Source: Chaetoderma sp. LZ-2023a (lineage: Eukaryota > Mollusca > Caudofoveata > Chaetodermatida > Chaetodermatidae). Taken from it: DNA of 64,000 nucleotides. The stretch is from the NCBI GenBank assembly GCA_034401795.1, contig CM067370.1, forward strand, positions 62,955,254 through 63,019,253. The letters run 5' to 3'. Of the stretch, positions 36,150-46,473 are shown piece after piece (positions within the stretch are counted from its first letter, which is position 1; the number at the start of each line of letters is the position of its first letter). The notes under the pieces were generated by a model. The model worked only from the letters and a program-made list of their open reading frames with translations, was not told the origin of the DNA and searched no databases. A program made the translations under genes and the position numbers.

Positions 36150-37853
36150 ATTAGGGTTAATGGGGTGCACATAAATTTTAGAAGTAGGTGTGTCTGGTAC
36201 GTGTGACAACACCTGAGTGGTACCTGTGGTAACCGAAACAATTCTTAGGCCATCAGGCCTGGTTTCCACACGCCGCTCCTCGCGTGCCTCACCCAGTGGC
36301 ACGTTTAAGGCAAATGTGCGCCTCGTCCCCAGTGACTTGGTGACCGACCTAGTCAGACAATCCAATGCCAGGTTGATCCCATCCTGGATGGCTCGTTGGA
36401 CTATCACCGGACTAGGCTGCTGGTGCACCGAGGCTGCTACTAACCCTGATAGCAGCTGAGACACATGAGACAGCGCACTAATCACTGCTCGAGTACAGCG
36501 CTCCCGTGTCAGCACGAGCCTGGCTGCATGTCTTCCACCAGAGCGGCGCGGTTGTCCGCACTCGGTCTGGGCGCTAGACCATACTGAGTGTACTGACTGC
36601 CAGTAAACTCGGCATCGCCTAGCAACCTCGCAGGGGGGCTTCGCGAGGCAACCTTTCGGTCTGATCGACTCCTCTGCCGCAGTGAACATATCGAAGATAT
36701 GCTCAGCATATGGCGGAGACTGAGCAGAGGTGGCCAACGGCTTCGCCTGTAACCACGATCGCGTCTGACATCTGACAGCAAGGAGCCACGTACACGCATC
36801 AGACCAGTCTTCGTCCATGGCCACCTGCGAATTGCCGACGAGCAGCGGGCCCTCATCATCTTCAAGGGCATTCACAGGTGAGGCCATGGAGGAGGCTACA
36901 GATGTACTCGGCTGCCCGTGGAATGCATACGTGCCTGCGAGGGCTGGCATAACATTCTCCACGGGCAGGCCGCCCACTGAGGCCACGCTCGTGTGAGGGG
37001 CATAAAGCACACAAGCGCGGTCTGGGTCGTCCGTATGAGACTCCATGGCTAAGCGTGGTATCTTATACGGGCGGCCGTCCACTCCAAATCAGTCCACAGG
37101 CTGTATCATGAAACCTGCTCCTGAGGGAACAGAACCATAGGTGCGAGCGGCCGCACTCCCCATGAGAGGAGTGTAAATGCTCGCATCCATGTCTTCATGA
37201 TCATCCTGTGGGCCAAGCAGGTAGTCTTCGTCATCTTCCTGGTCAGGAAAGTTAGACTCTGGGTTAGCAAGGAGAGCTAACCCAGACTGACCCGGAGACT
37301 GCCCGAGGGCAGATGACGAGGTTACTCCGCGAGTGGTCGTGGTTAGGCCCACTGGTCGGGTCCCGCCTGATGCTGCTCGCGCCGCTGGATCACCAGGCGA
37401 TGCGAACATCAAGCCTGGGTCAAAAACGGCCTCCCCTGGATCACTGAAAACCTTGTCCGACCTAGTTCGGCATGATCCAGGGATGGGGGCTACCTGCACT
37501 GAGGTCGATGCGCAGGAAGATGAAACACCTGTGCCCGGTAACAAGCCGTGAAGCATGTCAGGCATCAGGTCTTTCAAAGTCCTGCGCATCTCACTCACTA
37601 ATTCTACCTTGAAGGCCTCGAGCTCACCCTTCTCAGAGGCCTTCTTCTTACCCTCCTTCTTCACCTTCATGCCATCTTCAACCATCAATCTAGCCTGCAA
37701 ACCAAAGAATTCAGGTTAGATCCCTCTCCCCCCCCCCCACTCTTTACAAATGGCATATTTGTTGGACAGCCTACAGTCTGTACAAGATGGGCAAGGGGGG
37801 GGGGGGGAGAATCTAGCCTTCAGATGCTTTAAACATTGTGAACATGATGATTT
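36150..37853 (-). pseudogene. DIRS B gag-like ORF1 (one stop, 3' truncated)
   Basis: The N-terminal Cys finger (SCSQCLKHL...CPSCTDC...YAICKEW) is recognisable at 37750-37853, interrupted by G/C runs. The main frame 36170-37700 has ELEAFKVELVSEMRRTLKDL, then a TGA at 37086-37088, then GRPYKIPRLAMES, DWSDACTWLLAVR and VIVQRAIQDGINLALDCLTR, matching A/C gag. The basic C-terminal tail and the RT start are deleted. An acceptor-like CCTACCTTTCAG lies just upstream of the finger (37854-37865). Confidence 0.78.
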
Positions 37854-38404
37854 CTGAAAGGTAGGCATATGAAGGGAATGAGTATTTTAGTTTGTAAATT
37901 TGTTATTTCTTTTTAGTAAATACAAGAAACAAACTCGAGAGAGAAGACAACCACTTACTGACAAACCCGAAGGGAAAGATGTCTTCTCTTATTAAACAAT
38001 AACAAAAAACAACCAGGGAAACACTATTAAGAAGGTTAGAAAGATGAGAGAAAATATTATGACTATCTAGATATCTCTCCACATTCATAACAAAGGATGA
38101 TAATGACATCAATCTGTTTTCTCTAAACTAAGATTATGACATCAAGGAGAGAAAAAAATCTCTGGTTGATTATGATATCAAACCTCAATGCAACAGACCC
38201 TTCAAGGAGAGGAGACATCAGAAAATGAATGCAAGAAATACCTAGTGACTACCTACATTCATTACTCCAGAATAATATAATTTTAATTATATATCCAAGA
38301 AAACCATGCACACACAAGAGAGAATACAGTGCAATAAAGCTGCTAGCAAAAACTGTTAAATATTTTCAAATAATTAGGTGCCATAATTAATAAACTGCCT
38401 TATC

Positions 38405-38617
38405 CTGAGCACAGGCAAACCATCCTCTTGTGCAGAAGAACACGTCCATCCATCCGCCGAGTCTGTAGAGTCTGATGAAGGGGATGGGACAAAAGGAAGG
38501 AGATATTTATTCGTTCTATGTCTCCGACCCTTAGACATATCCTAATGATAAGTCAGAAAAAGAGACGTGATCAACCTCCGAGTGAAGAACAGGAGCTCTT
38601 ATCATTCATAGATGATC
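38405..38617 (-). other. Candidate 5' leader exon of DIRS B
   Basis: Sense TGTTTGTGTCCACAG precedes 38617. The block ends GGTTTGCCTGTGCTCAG at 38405, where the expected donor GT is GA. An ATG at 38538 opens 44 codons (MSKGRRHRTNKYLLPF...) to the end, but the phase does not match the gag finger. Confidence 0.4.
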
Positions 38618-38889
38618 CTGTGGACACAAACACACAAGGGATTAGTAGACCTAGGCGCTGGGAGAATTTAACAAGGATTCCCAGCGTCTAAAAATGCGCT
38701 AACGCCAGGTCGGCCATGAACGAAAACAGGTAACATATAAAAGTTACAAGTCTTTATTAATATATGGAACACTATCACCTTAATGGATGAGGACTCCTCT
38801 GGCGTTTTTGCATCAGCCATTTATGGAAATGCCTAATGGATGATTATAAATAGTGAAAATTCACAAAAAGAGCTTGGAAAGTTTTCCAA

Positions 38890-39098
38890 TTGTTGCATGT
38901 AAGCCAATATATTAGAAAACGGAAGTACCAGTATGCGCATGCGCAGTAGGTGGGGTCTGTCATGTGCATGACTGTGTAAATCCCCCTGCCCATTAAGGGC
39001 ACCTAACTTTTTATAATTCTGAATATCATTGAATTTCGAGCCGATATACTAGTATATTAAGAGTGTTAGGGAGGTAAGTAAGTTCTCATGATGTGAAA
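38890..39098 (-). repeat. DIRS B 5' ITR
   Basis: Inverted partner of the 32.4-kb ITR. The outer end CATGATGTGAAA is copied in the ICR. Carries GGGAGGTAAGTA on the plus strand. Confidence 0.85.
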
Positions 39099-39939
39099 AC
39101 AGACACTTTGAAAGTTAATGTATATTCATTCTGTCTAGGCTGCAATGCTTTACATACACCTATACACTGCTCTTTTTAAAAGTAATTTATGTCACAGTGA
39201 AAAACAATGTTCATTTAGTCCCAAAAGAAAGGTAATGATTTGAGACAGGTTTGATTGTTTAGGGAAGCCAAGAGGGTCAACATATTTTGCATATAACACA
39301 ATTCTACTGTAGAGTCCAAAATTAACCTACTATCATGACTGTCTATGAATTTCCTGCTACATGTATCTCATAGTATATTTATAACAAATGGTACGGTGTA
39401 GATTTAACAAGCCTTACACCTGTACTTATTGTACAGACGTCTGAACAAACCAACACGGTCCTCTCAGTCCTTTTTATAGGAATTTTGGAACCGGCGGTTC
39501 TTTTGGCAGGTTTGTTATTGGTTTAGGACAGTTGCTAATGGTGATCTCCATTCTGATTGGCTGGGAGGTCACAGACGATCAGAACTGTAATTTTCAAAAT
39601 CCGGTTATATGGTTTCTTTGAGCGGTTCTGGCTGAAAGGGACTGTTTTGTCTGCTTTCTGTATTTTTTTAGGTTACCCGCTTACTCTGTTACTGAAAGCA
39701 CAAGAAAAGGCTTTCGTACTAAAAAGAGAAACAATACTCTATAAAGACAACACACAAGGAAATGAGACAAAATCTCAGACAAATCTTCATGAGTGAATTC
39801 CATGAGACCAGTCGATTCTTACAAACACAGATACTTAAGAACTTGCACATCTTAGAATGCAGCGATAGATGTAGACAAGCCTTCCAGACAAACCTCTATT
39901 TGGCCTTAGAAAAAATCACACAATTAGGGATGAAGTAAT
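39099..39939. other. Unassigned flank, no gene seen
   Basis: No reliable ORF. TTTTTATAGG and CCGGCGGTTC near 39470-39495 do not add up to a clear promoter. Confidence 0.35.
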
Positions 39940-40345
39940 AACAACCCCACAGAGACAAGACCAACATACAGAAATACCTTTAAACCGTGCCCAAAGGGCA
40001 AATGTGATTTCTGCAAAGTAATGGATCAGAACAAGGGTTCAAAAGCAACCACACACACACCTCACATACAGGGTGAAGATAGCCGGTAACTGCGCCACGC
40101 ATAATGTCATAAATTGTAAAAGGTGCAAAAAACAATATGTGGGAGAAACAAAATGCACCTTTAAGATAAGGCTATAAGAACACCAAACCACACTCTAAGT
40201 GACGTCACGTTCTGCATCATCCAAATCCTCTCTTTGGACCCGGATGATGAAACTTCAAGAATCTTGAGAAAGGCTAAAGAAGGCCACTGGATCCATCAAC
40301 TTCACTGCATGGCCCCCATAGGCATAAACGATGCAGGATGAGATT
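39940..40345 (+). pseudogene. Penelope-like GIY-YIG endonuclease relic
   Basis: Plus-strand frames give PCPKGKCDFCKVMD (Cys linker typical of the RT-endonuclease join), then NCATHNVINCKRCKKQYVGE, a stop within the following R-EH helix, and finally LRKAKEGHWIHQLHCMAPIG with INDAG. The last phrase parallels the 43.1-kb copy (YWIHQLHTLDPIGINHADW). Several stops and frame changes are present. No RT palm is seen upstream. A polyadenylation-like AATAAA occurs at 40560-40570. Confidence 0.7.
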
Positions 40346-40752
40346 GTCATAAATGGCCTCGAACCTACATTGTTATTATTACGCTATGTGCCATAAGTTT
40401 GTATACTGAGATGGGTGGTGGTGTTGCATTTCATTTTTTGCGTTTACAGTAACGGTTTTACTACTAAAGGTAGGTTCAAATTTTTTTCACCAAGTTGAAG
40501 GAAATTCTTTCCTCACATTTTGGTACATAGTTTAGACTTGTGCTACATCCATCTATACTGAATAAAATAAAGACAAGTAAACTAAGGAAAACATGTGATA
40601 TTTAAATGTCCCGCATAATGAAAAATACCTGTAACATTTTATCGCAATTAAAAAGTAATATTTCTGTTAATTAAGAGAATATTAAAATGCAACTTCGCAG
40701 AACTGTTTGTCAATGTATAATCTTCTGTTTTGAAAAGTATTAAAGGTGTATG

Positions 40753-40992
40753 TTAAGCCTTTAACACTCAAATTTGTAAAGAAAATTTCAATCTTTTCAT
40801 AGAAAATGTCCATTTTCAGACCAGGAGAAGACTGTCTTTGAAAATTCACCAATGGAATGACTGGCTCTGTTATCAAGCCAGTCATTCCAGTGATAAATTT
40901 TCAAAAATAGTCTTCTCTTAGTCTGTAAATGGACATTTCTCAAGACCACTACAGAAGCCATTTTTAGCTGATATGAGGGTTAAAGGGTTAAA
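40753..40992. mobile_element. Palindromic MITE, family M
   Basis: Starts TTAAGCCTTTAACACTCAAA and ends GAGGGTTAAAGGGTTAA. The centre is GACTGGCTCTGTTATCAAGCCAGTC. Confidence 0.87.
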
Positions 40993-41631
40993 AGCACTAG
41001 ACTTACTAAGAGTTTATATGATAAGAAAACCGCCCTTGATTTTTGCTAATTTATTATGGGATGAATAATATAAAAAGTTTTAGGCAGATTTAGAAACATA
41101 AAGTAATACTTTACTTCAATCATATTGGTCTGCCCTTTATTCATGATCCCTATTTAATAAACAAAGAAAAAGCTAAGATGAATGTGTGAAATATAATGAG
41201 CAAAATAAGTCTTACACAAAATGTCCCTTGCCGAAAATTAAGTAATGACAAAGAATCGGAGGAATTTTGGAAACAATTAGTGTGGTAGTTAAAATGGCGT
41301 TATGGTTAACATCTTTTTACTATTTTGTTGGTCCCTTATGTGAATATTATGCAAAAAAGATTGAAGCGCTATCATCATTCTGACTTGGTTTGTCTTACAG
41401 ATGAAAAGCGTGACATAAAATGTCCGGAATGCATTTTCACTTGCATTTTGTACATCATTAATAGCCTGGCTTTATTTGTTTTTCTTTTCAGATGTGTGCT
41501 GAAAATAAGAAAGCCAAAATTATTTACCAATATTATATATATATGTTGAATACGGCTTCTAAAATTAAGAACAATCTTAAAAGCTGATACATGTATATTG
41601 CAGGACTAATAAGGTTTTTATAACAAGAATT
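40993..41631. other. No gene seen
   Basis: AT-rich. An ORF of about 74 codons (41325-41549) shows no family likeness and was not accepted. Confidence 0.4.
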
Positions 41632-42914
41632 CCGCGGAATTAAATGTCTCGCCTGTCTCCCATTTGTCACAGCTACTTTGACCTTTGACCTTTGACCTTT
41701 AGCCCTCAATGTTTTCATGCCGCTTCCTAAGATTATAGGTAACCAGGTATCAAAGTTTAGTTGCAATAGGCTTAACCAATCATGAAATATAAGGTGAAAA
41801 GTTCTGCTAAACGCAAAAACTTAATGTTGAAAAAGCAGTTCTGTATCAAGGTCAGTGACCTTTGACCTTGTGACCATAACATTATCAAGCGGTTTCCTAT
41901 CATTATAGGTAGCCATGTATCCAAGTTCAGTTGCAATATGCTTAACCAATCCTGAAATATAAGATGAGAAGTTTTGCTAAACACAAAATCTTAATGTTGA
42001 AATAAGAGTTTTGTATCAAAGTCACAGTGACCTTGACCGTGTGACCTCAACATCATCATGCGCTTCCTCAGGTATCCAAGCTTAGTTGCAATAGGCTTAA
42101 CCAATCCTGAAATATAAGCTGAAAAGTTGCTAAACGCAAAAACTTAACGTAAAATATTAACAAAGATTATACCGTGACCTTTGACCCCATAACCTTGAAT
42201 GCATGATGCCTGCATCAACGTGCTGCTTCCTTTCGATGTATATCTCCATGTATCCAAGTTTGGTTCAAATTGGATTAGGTATTGCTGCGATATAAGACAA
42301 TAACTTCTGTTTGATGTAAAAACTTAATGTAAAATATTAACACAGATTATACCATGGCCTTTGACCCCCATAACATTGACCGCATGATGTCTGCATCAGC
42401 ATGCTGCTTCCTTTTGATGTATATCACCATGCACCCAAGTTTGGTTCCAATTGGATCAGGCATTGCTGAGATATAAGGCAATAACATTTGTTTAATGCAA
42501 AATCTTAACGTAAAACATTAACAAAGATTATACCATGGCCTTTGACCCCCATAACCTTGACCGCATGATGTCTGCATCAGCATGCTGCTTCCTTTTGATG
42601 TATATCACCACGCACCCAAGTTTGGTTCCAATTGGATCAGGCATTGCTGAGATATAAGGCAATAACTTTTGTTTAACGCAAAAACGTAATGTAAAATATT
42701 AACAAAGATTACACTGTAACCGTTGACCACTGTAACCTTGACCTCATGGTCTTCTTATCAGCGGGCTGCTTCCTTTTGATGTATATTACCATGCACCCAA
42801 GCTTGGTTCCAATTGGATAAGGCATTGCTGAGATATAAACTTAACTTAAAAGTTTACGCCGCCGCCGGAAAAGTGATACCTATGTCTCGACCCTGCTTCG
42901 CAGGCGAGACAAAA
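41632..42914 (+). mobile_element. Tandem-repeat element family Y (long copy)
   Basis: Begins AACAAGAATTCCGCGGAATT and ends GTGATACCTATGTCTCG followed by the hairpin CCTGCTTCGCAGG and CGAGACAAAA. The core has about three ~165-bp units (TTTGACCTTGTGACC, CAGTTGCAATAGGCTTAACC) followed by about four ~178-bp units (GACCGCATGATGTCTGCATC, GGTTCCAATTGGATCAGGCA). Units at 42340-42700 are very similar to each other. Non-coding; same architecture as X and HINE. Confidence 0.75.
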
Positions 42915-43135
42915 ATGGAAATATACATCTTTTAGAGTAGTACATAAGGTACTGACATGCAAAATTTCTCCTCCTCCTCCTCCAAACAATGAGACCCATT
43001 TTTGGAACGAGCCAAAAACGATTGCAAGCTTTCATTGATTTGCACATAAATGTAAAACTTGCAAGCATGATAACTTTTTTAACGTAAAAGATATCAACAT
43101 ACTATAAAAGATGAGAAAAAACTAATTTAAAGGAA

Positions 43136-43790
43136 TCACCAGTCTGCATGATTAATCCCAATGGGATCCAGCGTATGTAGTTGATGTATCCAGTACTGTT
43201 CCTGTTCTTTTCTGATATGTGTTTTATTAGGATCGTCAGGGTCGTGAGGCAGAACTTTTATGATCTTGTAACTTACACTTTGTCCACTATGATTTGACAG
43301 ATTAAAATGTTGTGCTACTGGTATGTCTTTGTGTTTTTTGATATCCGTTAAATGTTCTTTAAGTCGTATCTGGAATTCGCGTTTTGGTTTCTCCCAGATA
43401 TTGTTTGTGGCAGTATGCGCATGTAAGTAGATAGATGATATTGCGTGTGTTGCAATATGTTTTAACCGTACGTTTATAAGTAAGACCTGTGTGTGCGCTT
43501 GTGAAGTCACGACTATTGTCCATATGTTGGCAGAAGTTTTTTCGTGTGCATGGATCAATAGGGTTTCGGAGTTTTTCCTTGGTATCCTGTGCTGGCAGGG
43601 TATTCACATTTGGCATGAACCAGTGTCTCTTTAAAAGTAGGGTTTTTCCTATAGCCAAACATTGGTAATTCAGACAGTTTGTCTACATTTTGGGCCACTA
43701 TTGAGTATATCCCAGTGTTTGTTGATGATATTCCGTGCTTTATGGCTGGGTGTTGAAATCCATGATGCACGGAATACGTTTGTTGGTAAT
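43136..43790 (-). pseudogene. Penelope-like RT tail and GIY-YIG endonuclease
   Basis: The minus-strand frame first reads MFGYRKNPTFKETLVHAKCE, the RT C-terminal phrase of Penelope-like elements. A frame change leads to NPIDPCTRKNFCQHMDNSRD and YCNTRNIIYLLTCAYCHKQY-LGETKTRI, the GIY-YIG core with CxxC. A second frame change leads to REFQIRLKEHLTDIKKHKDI and IRKEQEQYWIHQLHTLDPIG. The Arg and Glu/His expected in the helix after the core are present. The endonuclease would nick the target to prime reverse transcription. The two shifts make it defective. Confidence 0.8.
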
Positions 43791-44437
43791 GTTGTCCTTG
43801 GTTTTTGGCAACAAAAGGTCAATTCATTTACGGGAGCAGGCTTTCTGATAACTCTGGAGAAGAAGATTGGGTGGGTAGTCTACGAACTGGTTAGAACCAA
43901 TAGAAAAACAAGAGCAATACCAATAAGGAATACTCTTGCCTTCAACTGAGGATACCACAACCCAGGCCAACAACACCTCAATATGGCAGCGACGACACAA
44001 GCCTCAACCATCCACTTCGTGTGACACAGAGGACTCAGTTGCACTAACCGTGTCTCCAACACCACAAGAAGTGGAACCACAACCACAATCTAGTGAGGGT
44101 ACCTGTGAAACAGAGACACAAGTTGTGAACCACCTACATGAAGGAGTGCAAGTCTCCAACAAGCAGGACTTAGAGCTCCTCGACTTCCTGCTTGAACCAG
44201 GACTCACTGAAACAATAACCTTTGTCGTCGCTGAGCAGACAGTCCCGGCGCACTAGCTCACAGATCGCGGCACAGTCCTGTACGGTAAGACACTAAACTT
44301 AATGATCATAACATTCAAATCATGGAAAAACCATACCTGTGAGCAACATAGAATGTATATTTCTCTGATGAGTAAAACCTACGAAACGCCATGAAATCTG
44401 AATTCAACATCCATTAGGCATCTCAGACCACAGAATG

Positions 44438-44640
44438 AAGGAAATGTCAATTTCCCTTTCTCCGAGATCTAACAATACTCGCCATTCTGTTACTTCTGAT
44501 ATATACAGCTGGCCTTGACAGCGGCTCTAGGATTATAGACTTAGAAAGCTTTACCGACTCCTGGGAACCGGGTACTCGGCTCCCAACTGCCGAGTACCCG
44601 TTTACCATAGAGCTCATATTGTTTGCATAGCCACCAAACA
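44438..44640 (-). repeat. DIRS D 3' ITR
   Basis: Reverse complement of 51311-51470. The outer palindrome is GGAAAT-GTCA-ATTTCC at 44440-44455. Confidence 0.87.
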
Positions 44641-44657
44641 AGAGAAAACTATGGCTT

Positions 44658-44678
44658 GCCTCCGTGGGGCTGGGAGGC
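44658..44678. other. Conserved GC-rich stem-loop beside the ICR (D)
   Basis: GCCTCC / GGGAGGC arms around GTGGGGCT. Confidence 0.72.
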
Positions 44679-44687
44679 TGGGTCCGT

Positions 44688-44786
44688 AACAGAATGGTGA
44701 GTATTGTTAGATCTCGGAGAAAGGGAAATTGACATTTCCTTGATTCTCCTTCGATCAATACTCACCATTCTGTTACTTCTGATATA
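44688..44786. other. DIRS D internal complementary region
   Basis: The first part (to about 44741) complements the left end and the second part (from about 44744) the right end. It contains ATGGTGAGTATTG and its inverse, the equivalent of the GGTAAGTAT box in A-C. Confidence 0.88.
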
Positions 44787-45285
44787 CACCAGATTTGATC
44801 AGTAACCTGGTGGGAAGGGGCAAGCCATAAATGCTAATTTTGCCCCTTGGAGAAAGATTTTAGACTTCAAACTTGACTAACGGAGACCTAAAAGGACCGT
44901 CAAGTTCACGGAACCGAATCACATTCGCATCACAGCACCCCCCCCTTTTTCCTCCTAAGAAAAGGGAGAGAACTCACGAACATGTATCTCGCCTGAAACA
45001 CAAATATGCCAAGAGGGTTAACTGCTCCCTGCATATTCCATGTATTAGCCTGGGAATGAGCATGAATATATAAGATGAATGAACATGATACACATCCATA
45101 ATACAAAAAACTCTCACTATTGAATTACCTTATGATAATTGGACTCCAGACGTACCGCCTCCAACCATTCACTGGTTCGGCCATCAGTGACACAATCTGG
45201 TTGTCATCCTCTCGCTTGACCATGCCTGCTTTAGGTTCTTTTCTTACCAAAGTGAAAAAAGGGTGAAGAGCAGTGTGGTCACTAA

Positions 45286-46473
45286 CTATCGTTTCAAAAC
45301 AGCTAAAGCGAGTGGATTGGCTGAGTCTGACACATCCCTCATATAGTAATCCGTAAATGAGGACTCACAGTGCCATTGTGCAACGGCCATGATGTCCTCT
45401 AACGGAACACCATTGTAAAGGGCGGTCGAGGTGGCTATTCCTCTGACATCGTGTGCCCTTACGCTTTGCACCTGGTGCCCAGTCGCCATCTCGTGAGTAG
45501 TCTGAATGCATTCGACCACCCAACGAGAGATAGTATCCATGGATGCGGCGCCATAAGGCTTTTTATGGCAGATCCACAGATGTCTATCGTTCGACCGTAA
45601 CGAGTCAGTCCGTTTCTTGTACTTAGTCAAAGCACGGACCGGGCACCAGACACTGGCATCACGATCAAACCTAGTTAACTTCGGTATAATGATCGGTTTG
45701 CCGGGATATCTCAAAGATTGGTTCTTTGACATAAACTCTGCTCTTGGCAGAAGACGCAGACCCTCTCTAGAAACAATAAATCGGTCCCTCTCTGCCGAAA
45801 GCACATGGATCTCACTGCGCCTTCTAGCTGAGGAAGCTGCCAATAGAAAGACCGCCTTTAGAGTCAAATGCTTTAGACTAGCCGAAAGCAACGGTTCGAA
45901 AGGGTGCTTGGCCAGTACATTAAGGACTAAAGATAGACTCCAGGCTGGAATGACTACCGGTTGTCTCGGTCGGAGATTGCTCATTCCCTTCAACATCACA
46001 TTCAACTGGGCCACCTCTGGACTATCCCTGTTGGTTAGACAAGGGATAACTGATGCCAAAGCTGACTTGTATCCAGCAACTGTGACGGGAGCTAGTCCTG
46101 AAAAGAACAGCTCACAGAGAAAGTCTGCTATTTGCTGAATAGTGGATTGAAAGGTATCAATACCCTTTTCTTCACACCAGTCTGCAACTCTGTTAACCTT
46201 GTTGTTATATGACTTGAAGGTTGACCTCCTTCTCGCAGCCGCGATGAAATCAGCAGCCTGTCGAGAAAAGCCTTCCGACGTGGAACGTTGTTTGATAACA
46301 TCCATGCAGTCAATTTGAACATTTCGGGACGCTCGTGTAGGAAGCGTCCCTTGGCCTGGGAGATTATGTTCGGAATCTCGGGCAACTGCACAGGATTTTC
46401 CACCAACAGATCTAGAAGATCCGTGAACCACGCCCTGCTCGGCCAATACGGCGCTATTAGCAGGACCAGACAC
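45286..46473 (-). CDS. DIRS D tyrosine recombinase, intact 395-residue ORF
   Basis: Integrase-type tyrosine recombinase. The core-binding region spans about residues 60-150 (AADFIAAARRRSTFKSYNNK, ADWCEEKG). In the catalytic region the first Arg lies in ARRRSEIHVLS (about 217-219), then H341-x-x-R344 in AHDVRGIATS, W367-H368 in AQWHCESS and the nucleophile Y377 in FTDYYMRD. All residues needed for strand cleavage are visible. It would insert the circular DNA copy into the genome without target duplication. The first 345 bases overlap the 3' end of the RT/MT ORF in another frame. The Met at 46473 is the first in the open stretch; the same frame is open again further upstream, so the true start is uncertain. 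Confidence 0.9.
   Translation of the reverse strand: MSGPANSAVLAEQGVVHGSSRSVGGKSCAVARDSEHNLPGQGTLPTRASRNVQIDCMDVIKQRSTSEGFSRQAADFIAAARRRSTFKSYNNKVNRVADWCEEKGIDTFQSTIQQIADFLCELFFSGLAPVTVAGYKSALASVIPCLTNRDSPEVAQLNVMLKGMSNLRPRQPVVIPAWSLSLVLNVLAKHPFEPLLSASLKHLTLKAVFLLAASSARRRSEIHVLSAERDRFIVSREGLRLLPRAEFMSKNQSLRYPGKPIIIPKLTRFDRDASVWCPVRALTKYKKRTDSLRSNDRHLWICHKKPYGAASMDTISRWVVECIQTTHEMATGHQVQSVRAHDVRGIATSTALYNGVPLEDIMAVAQWHCESSFTDYYMRDVSDSANPLALAVLKR

Larger units (their letters stand above)
32350..39098 (-). mobile_element. DIRS-type retrotransposon B (deleted and interrupted)
   Basis: The ends are placed from the ICR (32638-32734): TAAGAAAATTT on the left and TCTCATGATGTGAAA on the right. It has ITRs, gag, RNase H/MT and YR remnants. 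The RT fingers/palm region is gone: gag runs straight into the RNase H end near 36150. A 949-bp Helitron-like element interrupts YR. Its sequence differs clearly from A/C, but the ITRs share blocks such as GTTAGGTGCCCCTA and TATTGGCTGACA. Non-autonomous at best. Confidence 0.9.

Noticed and set aside
43936-44256. Plus-strand open frame rich in Thr, Gln, Pro and Glu
   Set aside because: No ATG start, low-complexity composition, no recognisable domain, and it sits between a Penelope relic and DIRS D; probably chance.
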